From Cellulosimicrobium cellulans (GTDB lineage Bacteria > Actinomycetota > Actinomycetes > Actinomycetales > Cellulomonadaceae): a stretch of 64,000 nucleotides of DNA. The notes under the pieces are model-generated. The model did no database searches and had not been told where the DNA came from. It saw nothing but the letters and a program-made list of their open reading frames with translations. Positions 15,203-23,798 of the stretch are shown in pieces (within the stretch, counting starts at the first letter, position 1; each line of letters opens with the position of its first letter). The stretch lies in NCBI RefSeq assembly GCF_016921195.1, contig NZ_JAFGYF010000006.1, forward strand, positions 62,001-126,000, written 5' to 3'. A program made the translations under genes and the position numbers.

Positions 15203-16711
15203 GTGACAGACGACGAGGAGATGAGCTACATGGCCGGCACGCTGGCGGAGAAGGTCTGGGACGCGCACCTGGTGCGACGAGGCACCGACGGGTCGCCCGA
15301 CCTCCTCTACATCGACCTCCACCTCGTGCACGAGGTCACCAGCCCCCAGGCGTTCGAGGGCCTGCGCCTCGCGGGCCGCCCGGTCCGCCGTCCCGACCTC
15401 ACGATCGCGACCGAGGACCACAACACCCCGACGCTCGACATCGACCTGCCGATCGCGGACCTCACGAGCCGCACGCAGATCGACACGCTGCGCAACAACG
15501 CGCGCGAGTTCGGCGTCCGCATCCACTCGCTCGGCGACGCCGACCAGGGCATCGTGCACCAGGTGGGGCCGCAGCTCGGGCTCACCATGCCCGGCCTGAC
15601 GGTCGTGTGCGGCGACTCGCACACCTCGACGCACGGTGCGTTCGGTGCGCTCGCGTTCGGCATCGGCACGTCCGAGGTCGAGCACGTCCTGGCCACGCAG
15701 ACGCTGCCGCTCGCCCCGTTCAAGACCATGGCGATCAACGTCGAGGGCGAGCTGCCGCCGGGCGCGACGAGCAAGGACATCATCCTCGCGATCATCGCCA
15801 AGATCGGCACCGGTGGTGGCCAGGGCTACGTCCTGGAGTACCGCGGCGAGGCCATCCGCAAGCTCTCCATGGAGGCGCGGATGACGATCTGCAACATGTC
15901 GATCGAGGCGGGCGCCCGCGCCGGCATGATCGCGCCGGACGAGACGACGTTCGAGTACCTCAAGGGCCGCCCGCACGCGCCCGAGGGCGCGGACTGGGAC
16001 GCGGCCGTCGAGTACTGGCGCACGCTGCGCTCCGACGACGACGCCGTCTTCGACACCGAGGTCACGCTCCGCGCGTCCGACCTCGAGCCCTTCGTCACCT
16101 GGGGCACCAACCCCGGCCAGGGCCTGCCGATCTCCGCGACCGTGCCCGTCCCCGAGCAGATCGCGGACGAGAACGAGCGCGTCGCCGCCGAGCGCGCGAT
16201 CGAGTACATGGGCCTCACGCCGGGCCAGCCGCTGCGCGAGATCCCGGTCGACACCGTGTTCATCGGCTCGTGCACCAACGGCCGCATCGAGGACCTGCGC
16301 TCCGTCGCCAAGGTCGTGCAGGGCAAGAAGAAGGCCGACGGCGTGCGCGTGCTCGTCGTCCCGGCCTCCGCGCGCGTGCGCCTCCAGGCCGAGGCCGAGG
16401 GTCTCGACAAGATCTTCCTCGACTTCGGCGCGGAGTGGCGCAACGCGGGCTGCTCCATGTGCCTCGGCATGAACCCCGACCAGCTCCAGCCGGGGGAGCG
16501 CGCGGCGTCCACCTCGAACCGCAACTTCGAGGGTCGCCAGGGCAAGGGCGGGCGCACGCACCTCGTGTCGCCGCTCGTCGCCGCGGCCACCGCGCTCCGC
16601 GGGACGCTCTCCTCGCTCAGCGACCTCGACCTGCCCGAGGGCACCGACATCACGTCGTTCGACGGCACGCCGCTCGCGCCGCTCGACCCGCGCGTCCTCG
16701 TGCAGGTCTGA
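15203..16711 (+). CDS. leuC: 3-isopropylmalate dehydratase large subunit
   Basis: 502 residues. It isomerises 2- to 3-isopropylmalate in leucine synthesis together with LeuD. The three [4Fe-4S] cysteines are in place: Cys357 (GSCTNGR), Cys417 and Cys420 (AGCSMC). Aconitase-family marks 'EDHNTPT', '[26 protein letters not shown]' and '[10 protein letters not shown]' are intact. The GTG at 15203 follows AGGAGG by 3 nt. An ATG at 15230, 9 nt after GAGGAG, is an alternative start. The frame is open back to 15116, but that stretch does not resemble LeuC. The leader contains a CCGGCA/TGCCGG hairpin (15141-15155). Confidence 0.95.
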   Translation: MTDDEEMSYMAGTLAEKVWDAHLVRRGTDGSPDLLYIDLHLVHEVTSPQAFEGLRLAGRPVRRPDLTIATEDHNTPTLDIDLPIADLTSRTQIDTLRNNAREFGVRIHSLGDADQGIVHQVGPQLGLTMPGLTVVCGDSHTSTHGAFGALAFGIGTSEVEHVLATQTLPLAPFKTMAINVEGELPPGATSKDIILAIIAKIGTGGGQGYVLEYRGEAIRKLSMEARMTICNMSIEAGARAGMIAPDETTFEYLKGRPHAPEGADWDAAVEYWRTLRSDDDAVFDTEVTLRASDLEPFVTWGTNPGQGLPISATVPVPEQIADENERVAAERAIEYMGLTPGQPLREIPVDTVFIGSCTNGRIEDLRSVAKVVQGKKKADGVRVLVVPASARVRLQAEAEGLDKIFLDFGAEWRNAGCSMCLGMNPDQLQPGERAASTSNRNFEGRQGKGGRTHLVSPLVAAATALRGTLSSLSDLDLPEGTDITSFDGTPLAPLDPRVLVQV

Positions 16712-16763
16712 GCCACCCGCCGTCGCCCATCCGTCGCCCCGAAGACTCGAAGAGGTTCCTCGC

Positions 16764-17402
16764 ATGGAGAAGTTCACGACCCACACCGGTGTCGGCGTCC
16801 CGCTGCGTCGCAGCAATGTCGACACCGACCAGATCATCCCCGCCGTCTACCTCAAGCGCGTGACGCGCACGGGGTTCGAGGACGCGCTGTTCGCCGCCTG
16901 GCGCGGTGACCCCACGTTCGTCCTCAACCAGGACGCCTACCGCGCGGGCTCCGTCCTCGTGGCCGGGCCCGACTTCGGCACCGGCTCGTCGCGCGAGCAT
17001 GCCGTGTGGGCGCTCAAGGACTACGGCTTCCGCGTCGTCCTCGCGTCGCGCTTCGCCGACATCTTCCGCGGCAACTCCGGCAAGCAGGGCCTCGTCGCCG
17101 GCATCGTCGCGCAGGAGGACATCGAGCTCCTCTGGAAGATCCTCGAGACCAACCCGGGCACCGAGGTGACCGTCGACCTGGTCAACCGCACCGCGTCCGC
17201 GCAGGACGTCACCGTGCCGTTCCAGATCGACGACTACACGCGCTGGCGCCTCATGGAGGGGCTCGACGACATCGGCCTGACCCTCCAGCACGAGGACGAG
17301 ATCTCCGCGTTCGAGGCGACGCGCGCATCGTGGCGCCCGAAGACGCTGCCGGCGAAGACGCTGCCCAAGGTCGAGATCGAGGCGGCGCGGCCGGTCGGCT
17401 GA
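16764..17402 (+). CDS. leuD: 3-isopropylmalate dehydratase small subunit
   Basis: 212 residues, the swivelling domain that completes the LeuCD active site. The family signature '[18 protein letters not shown]' near the start, '[17 protein letters not shown]' and '[15 protein letters not shown]' are all present; the Gly-Ser-Ser-Arg loop binds substrate. It lies 52 nt downstream of leuC with a GAGG stretch before the ATG, so the two are one operon under the upstream IclR-type regulator. The C-terminal 25 residues ([20 protein letters not shown]) are an actinobacterial extension. Confidence 0.96.
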   Translation: MEKFTTHTGVGVPLRRSNVDTDQIIPAVYLKRVTRTGFEDALFAAWRGDPTFVLNQDAYRAGSVLVAGPDFGTGSSREHAVWALKDYGFRVVLASRFADIFRGNSGKQGLVAGIVAQEDIELLWKILETNPGTEVTVDLVNRTASAQDVTVPFQIDDYTRWRLMEGLDDIGLTLQHEDEISAFEATRASWRPKTLPAKTLPKVEIEAARPVG

Positions 17403-17426
17403 CGGTCCGCCCGTGCCATGGGGCGG

Positions 17427-17535
17427 GGGCGGGCTCTGGGGTGTTGACGACGGGTCTACCATCCGCAGGGCCCGTTCCTCGCCCTGCTCCCGCCAGGCCC
17501 GCCACGACCCGTCGTCACCACCCCAGAGCCCGCCC
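17427..17535. repeat. 109-bp inverted repeat with 30-bp arms
   Basis: The arm at 17427-17456 is the reverse complement of 17506-17535 except for one mismatch (T17445 against the G expected); the spacer is 49 nt. It lies between leuD and a convergent gene, so it may terminate both transcripts, but its length and near identity also fit a small mobile palindromic element. Confidence 0.7.
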
Positions 17536-17584
17536 GTGATCGCGTCGCCGACACGTCGTGCCGATCCCCGCCCGGATGATGACG

Positions 17585-18496
17585 TCAGGGGCGGGGCGGG
17601 CCCTCGTTGATCGCGGCCAGGAGCGAGTCGGGGGTCGCGGTCTCGGGGTTCCAGCGGGACTCGACCCACCACGTGGCGCCCGCGTCGGCGAGGCCGGCGA
17701 GCTGGTCCGCCGCCGCGGAACGGTCGGACGGGAGCTCGCCCTGGACGACGACGTCGAACGGCCGACCCGCGTCGAGGCCGAGTTCTGCGCGGCGCCCGGT
17801 GAGCCACGCGACCAGCGCGGAGACGTCGTCGGGCGTGGGCACGTCGAAGCCGCGCTCGCCGCGGAGCTGGAGCACGATCCCGTCGGCCCGCAGCGCGCGG
17901 TCGAGGGAGCGCAGCGGCGGTCGCTCGGCGTCCCAGACGCCCACCGGCCACACCGGCACGTGGTGCCCGACGACCGGGCGCTCCACGGGCCGCGGGAGGA
18001 ACAGCATCTCGCCCGCGTGCACGTGCGTGCCGTCGAAGGCGAACGTCTCCCCGGTCCAGGCCCGGTCGAGGTAGGCGATCGCGTCGTCGAGCAGCTCCGC
18101 GCGCTCGCGCAGCGACTGCAGCTGGCCCGGGACGGCGGAGAACCCGCCGTCGTCGAGCACGCCCACGCCCACGGGCAGGACGAGGCGCCCGCCCGAGAGG
18201 TGGTCGACGGTCAGCGCCTGCCGCGCGACCTCCCACGGCCGGCGGCGGGGAAGGGCGAAGACCATCGCCCCGAGCGCGATGCGCTCCGTCCGCACGGCCG
18301 CCGCGGCGAGCACCGCCCACGGGTCGAACGTGTCGACCGGCATGGACAGCAGACTCAGCCCGTCCCACGAGAAGAACCCGTCCCAGCCGGACTCCTCGGC
18401 CCCGACCGCCATGTCCAGCACCTGTGCCGCGGAGCCGAAGCTCCCGACCACCCCGACCTTGATCCCCGACCCTGTCTCCGTCGTCGTTGCGCTCAT
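17585..18496 (-). CDS. LLM-class flavin-dependent oxidoreductase
   Basis: 303 residues with the bacterial luciferase-like TIM barrel. 'GIKVGVVGSFGSAAQVLDMAVGAEESGWDGFFSWD' opens the barrel; 'VRTERIALGAMVFALPRRRPWEVARQALTVDHLSGGRLVLPVGVG' is the cofactor-binding segment typical of F420- or FMN-dependent members. The choice of cofactor and substrate is open. Relatives include F420-dependent oxidoreductases and alkane or nitrilotriacetate monooxygenases. The ATG at 18496 has TAGCGT 7 nt upstream (18504-18509), so longer readings to 18538 are not needed. Confidence 0.85.
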   Translation of the reverse strand: MSATTTETGSGIKVGVVGSFGSAAQVLDMAVGAEESGWDGFFSWDGLSLLSMPVDTFDPWAVLAAAAVRTERIALGAMVFALPRRRPWEVARQALTVDHLSGGRLVLPVGVGVLDDGGFSAVPGQLQSLRERAELLDDAIAYLDRAWTGETFAFDGTHVHAGEMLFLPRPVERPVVGHHVPVWPVGVWDAERPPLRSLDRALRADGIVLQLRGERGFDVPTPDDVSALVAWLTGRRAELGLDAGRPFDVVVQGELPSDRSAAADQLAGLADAGATWWVESRWNPETATPDSLLAAINEGPPRP

Positions 18497-18503
18497 CCGC
18501 CAG

Positions 18504-18509
18504 ACGCTA
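18504..18509 (-). promoter_or_regulatory. -10 hexamer of leaderless oxidoreductase gene
   Basis: TAGCGT on the minus strand, 7 nt before the ATG at 18496. Confidence 0.45.
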
Positions 18510-18589
18510 CGCCCCGCCACCCACACCGCTGAGTGCATGAGATGGTCGCGTCCGCGTGCCTCGCCCGCGGCTGTTCCATCACTCGGCGA

Positions 18590-19897
18590 TCAGGGGAGCG
18601 GGGTGACGTCGAGGCGGACGATGCGGCGGCGGGCGACGTCGGTCACGGTGAGGCGGCGGTCGTCGACGTCGACGTGGTCGCCCACGACCGCCAGCCGTCC
18701 GAGCTGCGCGACGACGTACCCCGCGACGGTCTCGTACGGGCCGTCGGGCAGCTCGACGCCGGTGCGCCGCGCGAACTCCTCGATCGTCTGACCGGCGTCG
18801 ACGCTCGTCGCGGTGCCGTGCTCGCGCGCCGGTGACGGCTCGTCGGCGTCGTACTCGTCGCGGATGTCGCCCACGAGCTCCTCGACGAGGTCCTCGAGCG
18901 TGACGATCCCGTCGGTCCCGCCGTACTCGTCCACGACGACGGCGATGTGCACGCCCTCGCGGCGCATCTGCGACATCGCGGGGAGCACGGTGTTCGTCGC
19001 GGGCAGCGCGAGGATCGGGCGGACGACGTCGCGCACCACGAGGGCGCGCCCGGTCTCCGGGTCGGTGGCCGGGTGGTCGGGGCATTCGCGCCCGAGGAGG
19101 TCGCGCACGTGGAGGAAGCCGACGACGTCGTCGAAGTCGTCGCCGGTCACGGGATAGCGCGAGTACGGGCCGGCGGCCACGGTCTCGGCCGCGGCCGCGA
19201 GCGGGGTGTCGGCGGTGAGGAACGCGACCTCCCCGCGCGGTGTCATGGCCTCGGCGAGCGAGCGGTCGCCCGCCTGGAAGACGTCGTCGAGGATGCGGCG
19301 CTCGTCCTCGGGCAGAGACTCGTGGGCGAGCACGATCTCGCGCAGCTCCTCCTCGCTCATCTCCTCGCTGCGCGCGGACGGGTCGCCGCCCAGCAACCGC
19401 ACGACGCCGTCGGTCGAGCGCGAGAGCAGCCAGATGACGGGCCGCATGAGCGTCGCGAAGCGGTCGAGCGGCGGTGCCACGACGAGCGCGACCCCGGCCG
19501 AGCGCTGCAGCGCGATGCGCTTGGGGACGAGCTCGCCGAGCACCAGGGAGAGGTACGCGATGACGAGCGTCAGCCCGACGAGCGCGACCGTGTCCGCGAG
19601 CGTCGCCGACAGCCCGAGGTCCTCGAGCGCGGGCGAGAGGTCAGGGGCGAGCGTCGAGGCGCCGTACGCCGCGGAGAAGAAGCCCGCGACGGTGACCCCG
19701 ATCTGCACGGCGGCGAGGAACCGGTTGGGGTCGCGCGCGACCGCCGCGACCCGGGCGCCACGCGCCGACTGCTTCTCGAGCCGCGAGACCTGGCTCTCGC
19801 GCAGGGACACGAGCGCGATCTCGGTGCCGGCGAACACGCCGCCGACGAGGATGAAGAGCAGGACGAGGCCGATGTTCGTCCAGGTGCCGGAGTCCAT
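18590..19897 (-). CDS. CNNM/CBS/CorC_HlyC transporter-like protein ('hemolysin family')
   Basis: 435 residues. The N-terminal CNNM membrane domain (about 1-200) has four hydrophobic stretches, including 'LFILVGGVFAGTEIALVSLRESQV' and 'LVLGELVPKRIALQRS'. Two CBS domains follow at about 215-340 ('AMTPRGEVAFLTADTPL', 'VRDVVRPILALPATN' and 'VDEYGGTDGIVTLEDLVEELVGDI'). A CorC_HlyC domain ends the protein. The family includes magnesium and cobalt exporters, and the CBS pair usually binds ATP-Mg. Two further paralogues lie at 41.4-43.8 kb. Confidence 0.9.
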   Translation of the reverse strand: MDSGTWTNIGLVLLFILVGGVFAGTEIALVSLRESQVSRLEKQSARGARVAAVARDPNRFLAAVQIGVTVAGFFSAAYGASTLAPDLSPALEDLGLSATLADTVALVGLTLVIAYLSLVLGELVPKRIALQRSAGVALVVAPPLDRFATLMRPVIWLLSRSTDGVVRLLGGDPSARSEEMSEEELREIVLAHESLPEDERRILDDVFQAGDRSLAEAMTPRGEVAFLTADTPLAAAAETVAAGPYSRYPVTGDDFDDVVGFLHVRDLLGRECPDHPATDPETGRALVVRDVVRPILALPATNTVLPAMSQMRREGVHIAVVVDEYGGTDGIVTLEDLVEELVGDIRDEYDADEPSPAREHGTATSVDAGQTIEEFARRTGVELPDGPYETVAGYVVAQLGRLAVVGDHVDVDDRRLTVTDVARRRIVRLDVTPLP

Positions 19898-19933
19898 GCC
19901 TCATCCAAGCAGGCTGCTCGGCCCGCCGCGGGA

Positions 19934-20932
19934 TCAGCGGTCGGTGGGCTCCGGGTCCGGTCCCGTGGCCTCCGGGTCCGTCGCTGCCTCGGCGGCGGGC
20001 TCGGCGTGCTTGCGGCGGGGGATGAGGTGCGCCACGAGGACCACGACGCCACCCACGAGGATGCCGACGACGGCCGAGCAGGCCGTGTTGACGAGCCAGC
20101 CGAGGAACCCGCCCACCCCCGCGACGCCGGTGACGGCGTGCTCGAGGTGGTGCACGACGTCGTACGGGCCGTGCCAGCCGAGGTCGTAGGCGCCCTGGAG
20201 CAGGATGTGACCGCCCACCCACAGCATCGCGATGATCCCGACGAACGAGATGACGGCCATGACCTTGGGCATCGCGCCGACGAGCCCGCGTCCGAACGAC
20301 TGGACCCACGGCGTCTCGCGCTTGGCGAGGTGCAGACCGATGTCGTCCATCTTCACGATGAGCGCCACGACCCCGTACACGAGCACCGTGATGAGCACCG
20401 CGACGATCACGAGGATGACGAGGCGCGACCAGAATGCCTCCGACGCGACCTCGTTGAGCGCGATCACCATGATCTCCGCGCTGAGGATGAAGTCGGTGCG
20501 CACCGCGCTCGAGACCACCGAGTCCTCGTCGACGGCCTTCTTCTCGGCCTTCGTCTCGACCTCGGCGTGGTGCTTGCCCGAGACGAGCTCCCACACCTTC
20601 TCGGCGCCCTCGAACGCGAGGTACGTCCCGCCGAGCATGAGCAGCGGCGTGAGCAGCTGGGGCAGGAACTGGCTCAGCAGCAGGATCGCCGGGAGGATGA
20701 ACAGCAGCTTGTTGCGCAGCGACCCGGTCGCGATCCGCTTGACGACGGGCAGCTCGCGCTTGGCGGCCAGACCCTCGACGTAGCGGGGCGTGACGGCGGT
20801 GTCGTCGATGACGACGCCCGTCGCCTTGGCGCTCGCGCGCCCGGCGGCGGCGCCGACGTCGTCGATCGACGCCGCGGCGAGCTTGGCGAACGCCGCGATG
20901 TCGTCCAGGAGGGCAGCGAGTCCGAAGGCCAT
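19934..20932 (-). CDS. DUF808 family membrane protein
   Basis: 332 residues with the DUF808 (YedI) layout: a start 'MAFGLAALLDDIAAFAKLAAASIDDV', then 'GVVIDDTAVTPRYVEGLAAKRELPVV', and about six to seven membrane segments from residue 75 onwards. The central acidic loop (GKHHAEVETKAEKKAVDEDSVV) is a normal family feature. Function unknown. The ATG at 20932 has no good Shine-Dalgarno. A minus-strand TACGAT at 21004-21009 would give a leader of about 65 nt. Longer readings back to 21019 do not match the family. Confidence 0.85.
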   Translation of the reverse strand: MAFGLAALLDDIAAFAKLAAASIDDVGAAAGRASAKATGVVIDDTAVTPRYVEGLAAKRELPVVKRIATGSLRNKLLFILPAILLLSQFLPQLLTPLLMLGGTYLAFEGAEKVWELVSGKHHAEVETKAEKKAVDEDSVVSSAVRTDFILSAEIMVIALNEVASEAFWSRLVILVIVAVLITVLVYGVVALIVKMDDIGLHLAKRETPWVQSFGRGLVGAMPKVMAVISFVGIIAMLWVGGHILLQGAYDLGWHGPYDVVHHLEHAVTGVAGVGGFLGWLVNTACSAVVGILVGGVVVLVAHLIPRRKHAEPAAEAATDPEATGPDPEPTDR

Positions 20933-21039
20933 GGGGAGGTGCTCCGTGCGCCGGCCCGCGTCGCCGCGCACGGGCCCGCTGGTCGAGTGGACGCGGCGGC
21001 AGCATCGTAGCGACTTCACCCCCCGCTCGCGTCGGCGGG

Positions 21040-23622
21040 TCAGGACGTCGCGGCGCGGGTCACCACGTTCACCACGTGCGGCTCGCGCACGACGACGCGC
21101 ACGACCTCGCGCCCGGCCGTCGCCCGCGCGACGCCGGTCGTCGCGAGCGCGAGGTCGTGCAGCGCACGCTCGTCGACGTCCGCGGGCACACGCACCCGGT
21201 CGCGGACCTTCCCGTCGACCTGCACGGCCGCCTCGACCTCGTCCGCGGCGAGCAGCCCCGGGTCGACGACGGGCCAGGTCGCGTCAGCCACCGACGGCTC
21301 GCGACCCAGCCGGTGCCAGGCCTCCTCGGCCGTGTGCGGCGCGAACAGGCTCAGGAGGACCGCGACCACCTCGACGGCCTCGCGCACGGCGGCGGCGTGG
21401 GCGACGCCGTCCTCGTCCGGTGCCGGGCCGACCTCGGACGCCCGGCGCGCGGCGGTGACGAGCTCCATGACGCGCGCGACGACCACGTTGAACCGGCTGC
21501 GGTCGAGCAGGTCCTGCGACTCGTGCACGGTCCGGTGCGTGGCACGGCGCAGCGCGTGCGCGCGCGAGCCGAACCTGACGACATCCCGCGCCCCGGGGCC
21601 GGACGTGCCGTGCCCGGTGTCCGGGCCGACGGCATCCGAGAGCCGCAGCACGCGCGCGCAGAACCGCCGCATGGCGTCCGGGTCGACGTCGGCCCAGTCC
21701 ACGTCGTCCTCCGGCGGCCCCGCGAACACCATCGCGAGGCGCACCGCGTCGGCGCCGTGCCGGTCGAGCTGCTCGCCCAGGTCGACGCCGTTGCCGAGCG
21801 ACTTGCTCATGGCCCGCCCGCCGCCCAGGACCTGTCCCTGGTTGAGCAAGGTCGCGAACGGCTCGACGACGTCCACCCACCCCTCGTCGTGCAGGAACTT
21901 CGTGACGAACCGGCTGTACAGCAGGTGCAGGATCGCGTGCTCGACGCCACCCACGTACTGCGCCGCGGGCATCCACCGCCGCGCGTCCTCGGGACGGAAC
22001 GGCACGTCGTCGGTCACGCCGTCGCCTACCGAGCAGTACCGCAGGAAGTACCAGGACGAGTCCACGAACGTGTCGAGCGTGTCCGGGTCGCGCTCGGAGG
22101 CCGCGCCGCAGCGCGGGCACGGCACGCACCGCCACGCGTCGGCGGCGGGGGAGGCGAGCGGCGAGCGTCCGCGAGGCAGCAGGTCGTCGCCGGCCAGGTC
22201 GGGCAGCCGCACGGGCAGCTCGTCGTCGGGGACGGGCACGACGCCGCAGCCGGGGCAGTGCACGACCGGCACCGGGGCGCCCCAGTAGCGCTGGCGCGAG
22301 ACGAGCCAGTCGCGCAGCCGGTACGACGTCGCGCGCTCGCCCGCGCCGTCGGCCTCCAGCCGCGTGATCGCCTCCTCGACGCCGGGCCACGTCTCGCCCG
22401 ACCCGGTGGGCAGGCCGTGCGCGGCGGCGAAGCGCGCGTCGCGGTCGTCGTGCGCGGGCACGCCCATGACAGCGCCCGTCCCGTAGCGGGGCAGCACGTG
22501 GTCGGCGGCCCACACTGGCAGTCGCTCGCCGGTGCCGGGGTGGCGGACCCAGGCACCCAGGAACGTCCCGGCGCTCGGGCGCTGCGCGTTCGTGCGCTCG
22601 ATCTCCCCGGAGGCCAGCGCGGCCTCGCGGTGCCGGGCGAGGGCGTCCGCGTGCTCGGGCGCGCACAGCGCCGCCGCGAGCGGCCCGTCCGGCGCGACGG
22701 CGACGAACGTCGCGCCGGGCAGGGTGTCGGGGCGCGTGGTGAAGACCTCGACGTGCTCCGGGCGAGCGCCCGCACCGGGTGAGGCGCTCGCGGTGGCGCG
22801 CGGACCGCCGTCGGGCACGACCGCGAAGCGCACGCGTGCGCCCGCGCTCCGCCCGATCCAGTTCCGCTGCATCGTCAGGACGCGCGCGGGCCACGCGCCC
22901 GCGAGCGCGTCCATGTCGTCGAGCAGCCGGTCCGCGTAGGCGGTGACGCGCACGAACCACTGCGTGAGCTCGCGTTGCACCACGGCCGCCCCGCACCGCT
23001 CGCACCGTCCGCCCACGACCTGCTCGTTGGCGAGCACCGTCCGGTCGGCGGGGCACCAGTTGACCGGGGCCGTCGCGCGGTAGGCGAGGCCGCGCTCCAG
23101 CAGGCGCAGGAACAGCCACTGGGTCCACCGGTAGTACTCCGGGCGGTGGGTCTCCAGGCGGCGCGACCAGTCGAACGACACCCCGTACCGGTGTGCCGTC
23201 GCGGCCTGTGCCGCGATGTTGGTCTCGGTGAAGACGGCGGGGTTCTCGCCCCGGCGGATGGCCGCGTTCTCGGCGGACAGCCCGAACGAGTCCCAGCCGA
23301 TCGGGTTGAGCACGTCGTACCCGCGCAGGCGCCAGTACCGCGCGACGACGTCCTCCAGGGCGAACACCTCGGCGTGACCCATGTGCAGGTCGCCTGAGGG
23401 GTACGGGAACATCGTCAGCAGGTACCGGCGGGGCCGCGCGCCGTCGTCGCGCGCGCGGAACGTGCCGTGCTCGGCCCAGTACCGCTGCCAGCGGACCTCG
23501 ACCTCGCGCGTCGACCCGCCGAGCATGCGGTCGTCGCCCGAGACCGGCCCGGCACGGTCGCTACCCGCATGGTCGGCGGGGTGGGAGGGGTGGGTGGGGT
23601 GGGGTGGGGGTGCGGCGTCCAC
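21040..23622 (-). CDS. leuS: Leucyl-tRNA synthetase
   Basis: 860 residues from GTG 23622, which follows GAGGAG by 7 nt. Class I motifs are HMGH (residues 80-83, in 'PYPSGDLHMGHAEVFA') and AMSKS (604-608), where the first Lys of KMSKS is Ala but the catalytic second Lys is kept. The CP1 editing domain keeps 'FTTRPDT' and 'GTGAVMGVPAHDDRDARFA', with a shortened segment after it. Residues 2-36 are Pro/His-rich and then encoded by a 64-bp palindromic repeat; homology to other LeuRS begins at about 'TREVEVRWQRYW'. An ATG at 23526 would give 828 residues but has no clear ribosome-binding site. It may be the only leuS or a second copy. Confidence 0.93.
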   Translation of the reverse strand: MDAAPPPHPTHPSHPADHAGSDRAGPVSGDDRMLGGSTREVEVRWQRYWAEHGTFRARDDGARPRRYLLTMFPYPSGDLHMGHAEVFALEDVVARYWRLRGYDVLNPIGWDSFGLSAENAAIRRGENPAVFTETNIAAQAATAHRYGVSFDWSRRLETHRPEYYRWTQWLFLRLLERGLAYRATAPVNWCPADRTVLANEQVVGGRCERCGAAVVQRELTQWFVRVTAYADRLLDDMDALAGAWPARVLTMQRNWIGRSAGARVRFAVVPDGGPRATASASPGAGARPEHVEVFTTRPDTLPGATFVAVAPDGPLAAALCAPEHADALARHREAALASGEIERTNAQRPSAGTFLGAWVRHPGTGERLPVWAADHVLPRYGTGAVMGVPAHDDRDARFAAAHGLPTGSGETWPGVEEAITRLEADGAGERATSYRLRDWLVSRQRYWGAPVPVVHCPGCGVVPVPDDELPVRLPDLAGDDLLPRGRSPLASPAADAWRCVPCPRCGAASERDPDTLDTFVDSSWYFLRYCSVGDGVTDDVPFRPEDARRWMPAAQYVGGVEHAILHLLYSRFVTKFLHDEGWVDVVEPFATLLNQGQVLGGGRAMSKSLGNGVDLGEQLDRHGADAVRLAMVFAGPPEDDVDWADVDPDAMRRFCARVLRLSDAVGPDTGHGTSGPGARDVVRFGSRAHALRRATHRTVHESQDLLDRSRFNVVVARVMELVTAARRASEVGPAPDEDGVAHAAAVREAVEVVAVLLSLFAPHTAEEAWHRLGREPSVADATWPVVDPGLLAADEVEAAVQVDGKVRDRVRVPADVDERALHDLALATTGVARATAGREVVRVVVREPHVVNVVTRAATS
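23516..23579. repeat. 64-bp palindromic repeat, copy A, inside the leuS 5' coding region
   Basis: Outer arms CCGCCGAGCATG (23516-23527) and CATGGTCGGCGG (23568-23579) pair with one mismatch. The first 19 nt are identical to copy B at 40019-40082, and the two copies have exactly the same length. Confidence 0.6.
23579..23612 (+). other. G-run tract with quadruplex potential
   Basis: At least five runs of three to five G separated by single T or TGGGA-like spacers on the plus strand, the template strand of leuS. It encodes the Pro/His run at leuS residues 4-14 and abuts repeat copy A. Confidence 0.5.
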
Positions 23623-23627
23623 GGGAA

Positions 23628-23748
23628 GGCTCCTCGAGACGGTGGGCTTCGTCGTCGGGCACTCGCCCGGTCCCGTGAGGACGCGCGGGCATCGCCGCGC
23701 TGAGCGTGCCCGCCCGGCGGGCTCAGCGCGGCCGGCGAAGGAGGAGCC
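23628..23748 (-). promoter_or_regulatory. leuS leader: Leu codons complementary to the leuS Shine-Dalgarno
   Basis: On the minus strand GGCTCCTC (23741-23748, part of the leader-peptide Leu codons) is the exact complement of GAGGAGCC (23628-23635, the leuS Shine-Dalgarno region). The Leu-codon run also contains CCTCCTT, the core of the 16S rRNA anti-Shine-Dalgarno. Pairing would close the leuS start unless a ribosome occupies the Leu codons. Confidence 0.5.
23695..23731 (-). promoter_or_regulatory. Attenuator-like hairpin in the leuS leader
   Basis: CCGCGCTGAGC (23695-23705) and GCTCAGCGCGG (23721-23731) form a perfect 11-bp stem with a 15-nt loop. The proximal arm overlaps the last codons and stop of the leader peptide. 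An alternative GCCCG/CGGGC pairing inside the loop competes with its base. No T-tract follows. Confidence 0.55.
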
Positions 23749-23761
23749 GCAGGTGTCGCAT
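23723..23761 (-). CDS. Candidate leader peptide of leuS with three consecutive Leu codons
   Basis: Twelve codons, [12 protein letters not shown], from the ATG at 23761, with four Leu including the run CTC-CTC-CTT. It ends inside the first arm of an 11-bp hairpin. The ATG lies 7 nt after a CACAAT -10, so translation would start at or within 1 nt of the RNA 5' end. A short Leu-rich frame before a leucyl-tRNA synthetase gene is what ribosome-mediated attenuation requires. Too short for homology to help; confidence rests on position, codon run and structure. Confidence 0.55.
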   Translation of the reverse strand: MRHLRLLLRRPR

Positions 23762-23768
23762 CCCGGAC

Positions 23769-23798
23769 ATTGTGACCCGCCCGACGGCGCAGGGTCAA
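23769..23798 (-). promoter_or_regulatory. Promoter of the leuS leader
   Basis: Minus strand: TTGACC (23793-23798), an 18-nt spacer, CACAAT (23769-23774). The best sigma-70-like promoter on this stretch. Transcription would start near 23762. Confidence 0.65.
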
